This document shows positions 48,856 through 55,810 of a stretch of DNA of 55,810 nt, piece by piece. The notes beneath the pieces were generated by a model. The model saw only the letters and a list, made by a program, of their open reading frames with translations. It was not told the DNA's origin and searched no databases. The stretch comes from a virus. The stretch lies in the IMG/VR virus record IMGVR_UViG_3300023174_000201, positions 1 to 55,810 of that record. One strand, written 5' to 3'. The stretch's first letter is position 1. Each line of letters begins with the position of its first letter. A program made the position numbers and the translations under genes.

Positions 48856-50691
48856 ATGGCAACTTATTCGGGTACCCCTGCAACTTTATCTGCTTCAAGC
48901 GTTCTATTTCATAGATTAACTCCTGACATTCAAAAACAAGTTGATTTACCTGAAAAAATTAGCAATCAATTAAGCGGAATCATTATTAATCAAAATGCGC
49001 CTTATTTTGATAGCAATAAAAATTTGATTAACATTAATTCATTAAATCAAATTTTAAATAATAATTACCCCATTTTTAAAACAGTTTTACAAGAATTCAA
49101 ATTACCAACAGATTTTAAAAGACGCAGTTCAACAGGAACGAGTCGCATTCCAAATTTTACAGGGTTTCAAATTCATTTGAATGCAAACACAGACAATTTT
49201 CAATTTTCGTACACTTTACAAGTTTATAACAAAGCAAAGGGTTGGCAGACGTTGTTAAAAGATATTGCAACGGGGTCTCAAAATGGAGACCAATGGTTTT
49301 TAATTAAATTTGCCCCATTTTCAATAGATGAACAATATCTAGATCAAAAATTTAGAATTTTTATTAAACCAATTTCTGGGATTGATATTTTTTATTTATC
49401 TTCAACAAATCCGTTTATATTAAACGATTGCTATTGTTACATTGATTCCGATTTAAATGACGCACAATTAAGTGGTAAAACAACTGCCAGTGATGTTAAA
49501 ACCGCTGCACTGATTTCTGGAGCGTTAAGATTTAGATTACTTGGAGATGTTGCAGACTCTGGAATTGACTTTTTAGGAAACTCTTACCGATCTTTGGTTA
49601 ATTCAACTGAGCACTCGGTAAAAAATGTTTTAGATTTAAATACCGATACTTACTGGTTATCAAAAGCAAATCCTTCTAAATACGCAGTTGAAAATTTATA
49701 TTTTGATTTGTCTTTTGAAACAACCATTGCCGCAATTTATTTAGATCCTGTGACTCCAAATATAAAATTTAATGTTTATTATTCTAATGAAGATCCGTCC
49801 TCTGAATCAATTGATGATTTGGATATGATATTGTGGAATAGGGTTCCAAAAGAATTTACTGCTACTAAAGCACAAAATTACATTTTTCCTAACCCTATAC
49901 ATGCACGATATTTAAAAATTGAATTTACGCATTTACAAGCGTCCAGTTATATATCTAGAGATTTTCAAAAACCAATTGTTTATAAAAAGCACCCCCAATG
50001 GGTTTTTGATTATTTTATTTCTTGGTATAATTTTCCAAAAGATCAAAGTTATAATCCGTTTACTTCAGAAATGATTGATGTTAATTTTGATGTTTTAAAT
50101 TTGGCTTATAATTATTATAAGGGAGACATTTTAGAAAGTTCAAATGGTGCCGAACTGACGTTGTTAGCAAACGACTCGGTTGCGGCATTAAATCAAAAGT
50201 TGACTACTTTTTTGACAACTACAAATGACAATATTAAAAATATTGATTCGGCAACATATTTTCAAATTAATACTGATTTAAATGCATTTTTTAACGTTCC
50301 GTCAGATAGAGGATTAAACAACGATCTTATTCACAGGGCGTCGGGCGCATCAATGGCGTCGGAAAATACAAGTAATTACCCAACTGAAGATTTGCCAATT
50401 ATAGCAGGCGACACTACAATTGTGTCAACAAAAGATCGAAATCATTTAATTCAAGAAAAAACCCTGCCTCAAATGTATTTTTTCTTGGAATGTCGTCATA
50501 AATATAGAGAGGCCATTGCAAAGTTAGAAGATGGTAAAGCTTATTTTGCAGGCGTTAAAGAAATTGCGTTTCAAAGATATGATCATTCCATTAAATCTGA
50601 CGACAGCATTTACATGTCAGTTGCCGGGGACACTTTGAATTTCATTCAAAACGATTTTAAATTTAGTAATTTAGGCTGGGTGGCCAAGTGA
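48856..50691 (+). CDS. Baseplate/fibre-associated protein with discoidin-like domain
   Basis: 611 aa. A beta-sandwich segment at about 270-375 (NLYFDLSFETTIAAIYLDPV, FNVYYSNEDPSSESI, IHARYLKIEFTHLQ) has the discoidin/F5-8 pattern seen at the end of the previous protein, so the two may pair or share a receptor type. N- and C-terminal parts are mixed helix/strand with few recognisable motifs (MYFFLECRHKYREAIAKLED near the end). It overlaps the next gene by 4 nt (GTGA). Confidence 0.74.
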   Translation: MATYSGTPATLSASSVLFHRLTPDIQKQVDLPEKISNQLSGIIINQNAPYFDSNKNLININSLNQILNNNYPIFKTVLQEFKLPTDFKRRSSTGTSRIPNFTGFQIHLNANTDNFQFSYTLQVYNKAKGWQTLLKDIATGSQNGDQWFLIKFAPFSIDEQYLDQKFRIFIKPISGIDIFYLSSTNPFILNDCYCYIDSDLNDAQLSGKTTASDVKTAALISGALRFRLLGDVADSGIDFLGNSYRSLVNSTEHSVKNVLDLNTDTYWLSKANPSKYAVENLYFDLSFETTIAAIYLDPVTPNIKFNVYYSNEDPSSESIDDLDMILWNRVPKEFTATKAQNYIFPNPIHARYLKIEFTHLQASSYISRDFQKPIVYKKHPQWVFDYFISWYNFPKDQSYNPFTSEMIDVNFDVLNLAYNYYKGDILESSNGAELTLLANDSVAALNQKLTTFLTTTNDNIKNIDSATYFQINTDLNAFFNVPSDRGLNNDLIHRASGASMASENTSNYPTEDLPIIAGDTTIVSTKDRNHLIQEKTLPQMYFFLECRHKYREAIAKLEDGKAYFAGVKEIAFQRYDHSIKSDDSIYMSVAGDTLNFIQNDFKFSNLGWVAK

Positions 50692-53600
50692 GTACATTTA
50701 AAACATTTAAAGAAGTTGCAACAGAAAATATAGAAATTGTCAATGACGCTTTTGTTAATGCAACGGGCGAGTGGAATAACTACGTTTGTTACCCTAGCAC
50801 AAACGGAGATGGGTCTCAAAACGATCAAATAAGTAAACAAAAACACACCGATATTAGATCGTTTCATAATGGTAAAAAAACTAAAAGGGGTATTTCATTT
50901 CTTACTAAGTCTACAATGGCTGAATTAGGATTAATTTTATGTAATACTACGTATCCAGATTTAATTGGTTCCTCAACATTAATCGCATCAGAAAATTGGC
51001 AAGGAACTAATTTGACTGTAGGTTTACAATCTGATCGAAACAATTGGAATGGAATTTCTGCCGTTTGTTCAAGCAATGCAACAAAAACATTTTATTCAAT
51101 ATCTCCTTCAAAAATAGATTTATCATCATACGATGATACATCCTTAGCCGGGGATTATATTACAATTTCTTGTCCCGTGTTGCCTCCGTTAAAAAAGAGT
51201 TTATCATCAATTGATTTTACTTCTGAAGTTGGTTTTGCTTCTGCCAATACAGATGTTATTAATTTAAGCAATTCTGATTTAACATATAAAAGTAACAAAA
51301 TTGATAAAATTAAAAATTACAGTTCATTAAAAACTTATTGGAGACTTGAAGAAACTAATATTACTAGCGTTAATGATGAAATTAATAATTTAATTAATGT
51401 TCGCGTTGCTACCACTGGGTCTGAGTCATATAACATTAATTATGGATCAGTTTTTTCAATAGCTGGAACCACAATTGATTCAATAACATTGAACGTTGGC
51501 GACATTATTTTAATTAAAAATGCTGGTATTCCAACAGATAGTAATGGTTATTATACAGTTTCAGGCAGTGAGTCTGCAACAACGAGTTCTTCAAGTTGTG
51601 CAAACGGAGTGTATGCTGTTACTGCAATATTAAACGGAAATATGATTGTGTCTCGCACAGTAGAAATGCTTTCATGGAATCAACTTCAAAATGCATATTT
51701 AGTAGTTTCTGAAGGAACAAATCAGAATGTATTTTGGATCACTGATTCTATTGGGTCTGGGAACGTAAACGAAACACCTATTACTTTTATTAAAAATTAT
51801 GTTGAAATTAAAGACGAATTTGATGTTAGTAACGGAGAACTTAGGGGATCAATTACATCAACTAATTTAGATCAAACCGGAGTTTTTTCAAGCAGTGCCT
51901 CAATTTACTTTGATGGAACAAGTAATTATATTAAAATTCCTTACACCTCTAATATTAATCCAACGGAGTCGTCGTTCACTGTGTCTGTTTGGTGTAAACC
52001 AGATTTTGCTAATTTAACTACTGGTTTAACTACTCCCGGAATAGATTTAAGATTAATTAGTAACGAAGGATATACAACCGGTTATGGCTTAGGAATTAAT
52101 TCTTTTACTAAAAAACCATTTTTTATACATTCGGGTGGAACGTTATCCACTAACACCGGAGCTAATCAAACCGTTACTGATAACGCTTGGAATTTAATTA
52201 CCGCAGTGTTTTCCACTACTGGCGCTGGGGTATCTTTGTATGTTAATGGAGTTATAGCGCGAAATCCCGGTACTAGCACAATTAAACCAAATGCAAAAAT
52301 TACAAATTTAAAAATAACTACGACTGCTGGTAGCACTTCAGCCACTCTAAGTGACACAACCGGATTAACAACTAATCAAACTTATAGTATTACGTCTTCG
52401 ACTATTTATCAAGGCACACCTACTACATTTACTACCAGTGGAACTTTAAGTAAATCAATCACTCTTTCTTCAAGCGCTGGTCTTAGTACGGGAACCTCAG
52501 ATGCAATTATACAAACGGGGTTTGGTTTTTATATTGGTGGGTTGCTTCCAAGTGGCGCAACCGCAAATGATAAAAAATTATTTAAAGGCAATATTGATGA
52601 AATTTCCATATTTAATACTGCTTTAAATGCAACTCAAATTTTAGATATTTACAACACATGTAAACCCGCAACTGAAGAAAACGTAGAAATTCAAATTCCT
52701 TTAAAATTATTAAACAAATCTACGTACACAAAAAATTTGGCAAATGAGACTATTTCAGATACCATTAAAGGTGTTAAATTTAATATTAATAATTCAACGG
52801 GTTCAAATTTTAATTTTCGTTGTTTAGCAATGAGGTGCGTTTCAAAGGATTGGATTTATTCTCCAATTGATTTACAAACTCAATTAGAAACCATTGGGTT
52901 ACAACCAACAACAAATGGATCTGCTTTGACAAGTATTGTTTCAAGCAATTTTACAAATTGGCCAACAAATACAAATTCAAGTAATCTTCCAACTCTATGG
53001 CCCGCACTTTTTAGATCTTATGAAAATAACCCAAGTACCTTTGATGTCCCGGATCCTATAGACGGAAAAATGCAGGTCACATTTAATACTGGCTCAGTTA
53101 GTAACGCAAGTTCAACCAATTCAAATGAATTCAATATTTATTTTAGAGCCACAACTAAAGGCGTTACTAACACTTATTTAAATACAAAAATGCAAACAGA
53201 ACTTGACGCCATTGGTGATATTGAAAATGTTTTGGAAGATTTAGAAAAATATAGGCAAAAAGATCATTCAATTATTCAAGGCAAATTGCCAATTACAAGA
53301 AGCACTCCGACGCCAACATCAGTAGCTGAATTACTGCGCACCTCTCCAACTTCTGATTTTCAGACTACCCCGGTCAGTACAACATTGGCTCAAGATTTAT
53401 CTAGTACTGAAACAACGAGCATAATTTTATCAAATGCAAGTAGTTTTCCAAATTCAGGAATTGTTTATATAAAATCACAATACCCTGAATATATTAAATA
53501 TTCTTCAAAATCAGGCAATACTTTATCCATTGCAACAAATGGACGAGGCCAATATAATACGGTTGCAGCCGCTCACACTACATCTTCCCCAGCGCATTTA

Positions 53601-54815
53601 TTCAATCAATTAAATTTGACATCTCCTGCGTATGCTAATACAAGCGGTAAAACGCAAAGAACAATGAATACAAAAACGCAATATGAATTATCTTATTATA
53701 TTGATGTAAATAAAATTTCTTATGCTACCGCTAAATTTATTTGGTGGAAGGAATCCGAAAACATTAAATCTAAAATTCAAATTTATACAGAGACCGGCTC
53801 AACCGCAGGATACACTTTTAGTTTACCAGATAATTTAATTGAAATAAATACCGTTTATGCAATAATGCCTGAAATTAATAATTATACGCTACGAGTTAAA
53901 ATTTATAAATTAACTAATGTAACAAGTGAAACTTATGTTTACAATGACATGATTTTAGTATATGACACCGGAATTGTAAATAATTTATTTATTATTAATC
54001 ATAAAGGTAGAGTTGGTTGGTCTGCCAAATTAGTTGATGGGGATGCATATATGGAAAGCGTTAGATCTCATGGGTTAGTTTACGCCAAATTGTTATCTAA
54101 ACCAATACAAAGTTATACGCCGGTTAAGGGAATTCAAGCCGCAATTCAAAACACCCCACCTATTGAACTCTATTCTTCAATTGATGAAAGTCCCTTTAAT
54201 AAAGTTAATTCATATTTTATGGCTGAAAATAAACGAGTTGCAGCAAATTCTACAAGTAGTTATAAAGTTTTTAATAGCGAAGGTAATTTGCAAGGTTTAA
54301 AAACAAATGATTTTGAAATTGAAGATTTTGAAGATATTAAAATTGAATTTAATCTCTATAAACAATTGGCGAGTCAACGTATTTCGGTATATCTTTATCA
54401 AAAAGAACGCGATGTTATTATGCCATTTTATACACCAGATGTTATTGAAGGTAGTTGGCAAAGCATTAAATTTGAACTTACTAATGATTTTCATCCATCA
54501 GGAATTTATTCATTGTTAATTGTTGAAGATAATGCGCAAAGTGGTTCAACGTGGTGGGTAGACAATATTACAATTCAAAAGAAAACAATGCACTGGTCTG
54601 CAAGGTCTTATTCAAATGGTATTAATGAAATCGGCGCAGATGACTGGTTAACTATTGATCCTATCATTAATGGCAGTAGTTCCGGTGCACAATTTGCAAC
54701 TTCAGGTAAAGAATTGCAAATTCAAGGATTAGCAAAGAGTCAAACGGCTGCTATAACTGAATTAAATTATATTCCTAAATATGCAACTCTAGGAAATTTA
54801 AAAAATTATGCATAA
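50688..54815 (+). CDS. Large LamG-type fibre protein
   Basis: 1375 aa starting at a GTG codon that overlaps the previous stop. A LamG/concanavalin-like fold covers about 395-660: SASIYFDGTSNYIKIPY, VSVWCKPDFANLTTGLTTPG, WNLITAVFSTTGAGVSLYVN, GFYIGGLLPSGATAND and FKGNIDEISIFNTALNATQI. It is interrupted at 538-609 by the same Thr/Ser module as in the sheath. A second recurring module lies at about 900-970 (SGIVYIKSQYPEYIKYSS ... GRGQYNTVAAAH). The C-terminus has a further sandwich (SYKVFNSEGNLQGLKTND, STWWVDNITIQKKTMHWSA). LamG folds bind glycans, so a receptor-binding fibre is likely. Confidence 0.8.
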   Translation: MSTFKTFKEVATENIEIVNDAFVNATGEWNNYVCYPSTNGDGSQNDQISKQKHTDIRSFHNGKKTKRGISFLTKSTMAELGLILCNTTYPDLIGSSTLIASENWQGTNLTVGLQSDRNNWNGISAVCSSNATKTFYSISPSKIDLSSYDDTSLAGDYITISCPVLPPLKKSLSSIDFTSEVGFASANTDVINLSNSDLTYKSNKIDKIKNYSSLKTYWRLEETNITSVNDEINNLINVRVATTGSESYNINYGSVFSIAGTTIDSITLNVGDIILIKNAGIPTDSNGYYTVSGSESATTSSSSCANGVYAVTAILNGNMIVSRTVEMLSWNQLQNAYLVVSEGTNQNVFWITDSIGSGNVNETPITFIKNYVEIKDEFDVSNGELRGSITSTNLDQTGVFSSSASIYFDGTSNYIKIPYTSNINPTESSFTVSVWCKPDFANLTTGLTTPGIDLRLISNEGYTTGYGLGINSFTKKPFFIHSGGTLSTNTGANQTVTDNAWNLITAVFSTTGAGVSLYVNGVIARNPGTSTIKPNAKITNLKITTTAGSTSATLSDTTGLTTNQTYSITSSTIYQGTPTTFTTSGTLSKSITLSSSAGLSTGTSDAIIQTGFGFYIGGLLPSGATANDKKLFKGNIDEISIFNTALNATQILDIYNTCKPATEENVEIQIPLKLLNKSTYTKNLANETISDTIKGVKFNINNSTGSNFNFRCLAMRCVSKDWIYSPIDLQTQLETIGLQPTTNGSALTSIVSSNFTNWPTNTNSSNLPTLWPALFRSYENNPSTFDVPDPIDGKMQVTFNTGSVSNASSTNSNEFNIYFRATTKGVTNTYLNTKMQTELDAIGDIENVLEDLEKYRQKDHSIIQGKLPITRSTPTPTSVAELLRTSPTSDFQTTPVSTTLAQDLSSTETTSIILSNASSFPNSGIVYIKSQYPEYIKYSSKSGNTLSIATNGRGQYNTVAAAHTTSSPAHLFNQLNLTSPAYANTSGKTQRTMNTKTQYELSYYIDVNKISYATAKFIWWKESENIKSKIQIYTETGSTAGYTFSLPDNLIEINTVYAIMPEINNYTLRVKIYKLTNVTSETYVYNDMILVYDTGIVNNLFIINHKGRVGWSAKLVDGDAYMESVRSHGLVYAKLLSKPIQSYTPVKGIQAAIQNTPPIELYSSIDESPFNKVNSYFMAENKRVAANSTSSYKVFNSEGNLQGLKTNDFEIEDFEDIKIEFNLYKQLASQRISVYLYQKERDVIMPFYTPDVIEGSWQSIKFELTNDFHPSGIYSLLIVEDNAQSGSTWWVDNITIQKKTMHWSARSYSNGINEIGADDWLTIDPIINGSSSGAQFATSGKELQIQGLAKSQTAAITELNYIPKYATLGNLKNYA

Positions 54816-55536
54816 AATTCAAGAAACTTCTAGTTTAGCAAAATTAACTGTTGATTTTGCATTGGATCGAAAAAAACAAATTGGTACCTCTAGTTCATTA
54901 TCCCCATATACAATTACAATTACTGGCGGAAGCTCTCCCGGAACATATCCTGCGTCTGGATTTTCAAATGGTTATTTTGTACCGGTTTATAATGCTAGTA
55001 AGACAATTAGTTCAAGTCCGGCAATTGATACCACGATTACTAAATTTATACCAATTATTCTTGGTTCAACTAGTGAAATTTATCCAATTCAATGTCAATG
55101 GGATTTTGGTGATCAAATTTTAAATACCCATCCTTCGTTAAATGGAAAATTAATTACTACATCAGTTGGGTCATTAAATCAAGGAATTTCATCAAGTTCT
55201 GCGCCGACAACAATTGCATTTGCATCTGGAACAATTTCTAATTGGCCAACAACTGGGGCAATTATGATTGATGAAGAAATTTTCTCTTATACTGGTATTT
55301 CAAATAATTCTATTACCGGAGTAATGGTTGGGCAGTATGGTACAACAAAATCAAATCATACAACTAGTGCCAAAGCTTATATAGCAAGCGGTTACGCTCC
55401 AATAGAATATTACAAATATATTTTGAGTGGTCCAGACAATACAAATTCTAATTACCAAGTTACATTCACTGTAATTGATAATTTTTATAGAAAATACGTC
55501 GCTTCAAAAACAGTTTATCCTAAACTTGACGCCTAG
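54808..55536 (+). CDS. PKD-domain fibre protein with inserted module
   Basis: 242 aa, 8-nt overlap with the large fibre gene. The C-terminal half has PKD hallmarks: CQWDFGDQILNTHPS (W98 onward) and SNYQVTFTVIDNFYRKYVAS. Between them lies a module (131-192; SGTISNWPTTGAIMIDEEIF, VGQYGTTKSNHTTSAKAYI) that recurs in the sheath, baseplate-J and LamG proteins, so the PKD fold is interrupted. This is the last gene of the structural operon; its stop overlaps the stop of the convergent minus-strand gene. Confidence 0.8.
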   Translation: MHKIQETSSLAKLTVDFALDRKKQIGTSSSLSPYTITITGGSSPGTYPASGFSNGYFVPVYNASKTISSSPAIDTTITKFIPIILGSTSEIYPIQCQWDFGDQILNTHPSLNGKLITTSVGSLNQGISSSSAPTTIAFASGTISNWPTTGAIMIDEEIFSYTGISNNSITGVMVGQYGTTKSNHTTSAKAYIASGYAPIEYYKYILSGPDNTNSNYQVTFTVIDNFYRKYVASKTVYPKLDA

Positions 55537-55810
55537 CCTTCAAGGATATACATAAAGTCTTTTTTGCTCATCCTTTGACTAATTGCTTGATCGGCAATGG
55601 CTCCCTTAAAGATGGCATCATGATATCCCATTTTGTCAAGAACGACCTTAAGTTTTCTGTCTTCTACTGAGTTTGCCATTAGCAGTGTGTAAAACCTGAC
55701 GGTTTCAAAGTTAGATGTAACTCGGTGAATCCGGTTTTCGCGCTGAGTGTATGTAGACCATTTCCATGGCAGGTCATAATGAATGCATACAGAACCTACC
55801 TCAAGGTTAA
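55533..55810 (-). CDS. C-terminal end of SNF2/DEAD-type helicase (5' truncated by window edge)
   Basis: The minus-strand frame gives the last 91 residues of a helicase. DLPWKWSTYTQRENRIHRVT is the motif VI region (Q-x-x-R-x-H-R) of superfamily-2 helicases of the SNF2 type, preceded by VGSVCIHY. The tail (RFYTLLMANSVEDRKLKVVL, then DKMGYHDAIFKGAIADQAI) is the usual post-motif-VI region that contains VEDR, typical of these proteins (SVEE/T-R). It shows that the early/DNA-metabolism genes begin to the right on the opposite strand. Confidence 0.9.
   Translation of the reverse strand, partial: NLEVGSVCIHYDLPWKWSTYTQRENRIHRVTSNFETVRFYTLLMANSVEDRKLKVVLDKMGYHDAIFKGAIADQAISQRMSKKDFMYILEG

Noticed and set aside
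1-55810. CRISPR arrays, tRNAs and transposases
   Set aside because: No regularly spaced repeats, no cloverleaf with a TTCRANY arm and no transposase or integrase motif was seen by eye; a tRNA search program would be needed to exclude degenerate tRNAs.

Overview
The window is the late structural half of a large contractile-tailed (myovirus-type) bacteriophage, or a prophage of one. It runs from the end of a head gene to the end of the tail-fibre genes. The phage type rests on a tail sheath, tail tube, gp25-like wedge and baseplate-J protein all being present. An actinobacterial host is my best inference. A transglycosylase domain ending in an SPSAAWDKWQSRNPHWY-like tail, a 3D+NlpC/P60 wall hydrolase, and a protease/56-aa gene/capsid set resembling large actinobacterial myoviruses all point that way. 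The DNA is AT-rich, so an AT-rich host is possible. No tRNA, CRISPR array or insertion sequence was seen.

Layout. 1-2.9 kb: end of an unknown head gene, a MazG-like pyrophosphohydrolase, a 782-aa protein with an HDxxGH motif and a 21-codon ORF. 2.9-8.1 kb: six fibre-like virion proteins embedded among head genes, including a kelch-like propeller. 8.1-18.4 kb: zinc-ribbon head proteins, a 56-aa protein, the prohead protease (interrupted by a 330-aa LAGLIDADG intein at its catalytic site), a decoration-like protein and the major capsid protein, closed by a strong terminator. 18.5-19.4 kb, minus strand: a secreted 3D + NlpC/P60 cell-wall hydrolase. 19.5-23.5 kb: a promoter region with palindromes, then head-tail connector and completion genes. 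23.6-31 kb: sheath, tube, frameshifted tail-assembly chaperones, a minus-strand membrane-protein gene with its own consensus promoter, and the tape measure. 31-38 kb: tail-tip genes including three tandem hub paralogues, each carrying a different peptidoglycan-degrading domain, and an M23-hub fusion. 38-55.5 kb: fibre and baseplate proteins. At 55.5 kb a helicase-like gene converges from the other strand.

How the genes work together. The head genes build and process the procapsid. The connector genes join head to tail. The sheath, tube, chaperones and tape measure make the contractile tail. The baseplate carries an unusually broad set of wall-cutting enzymes (amidase, transglycosylase, double-psi barrel, M23) for penetrating a thick wall, with many collagen-like, LamG-like, PKD-like and discoidin-like fibre parts for adhesion.

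The two most unusual things are (1) the triplicated hub with interchangeable wall hydrolases and patchy DNA identity suggesting gene conversion, and (2) a set of small beta-rich modules that recur in unrelated virion proteins, interrupt recognisable folds (sheath, LamG, PKD, baseplate J) and are nested inside each other in the sheath. Many start codons in the fibre and connector genes lack a Shine-Dalgarno sequence and instead sit just downstream of a TTAATA-type element. This suggests a phage late promoter and leaderless or near-leaderless mRNAs.
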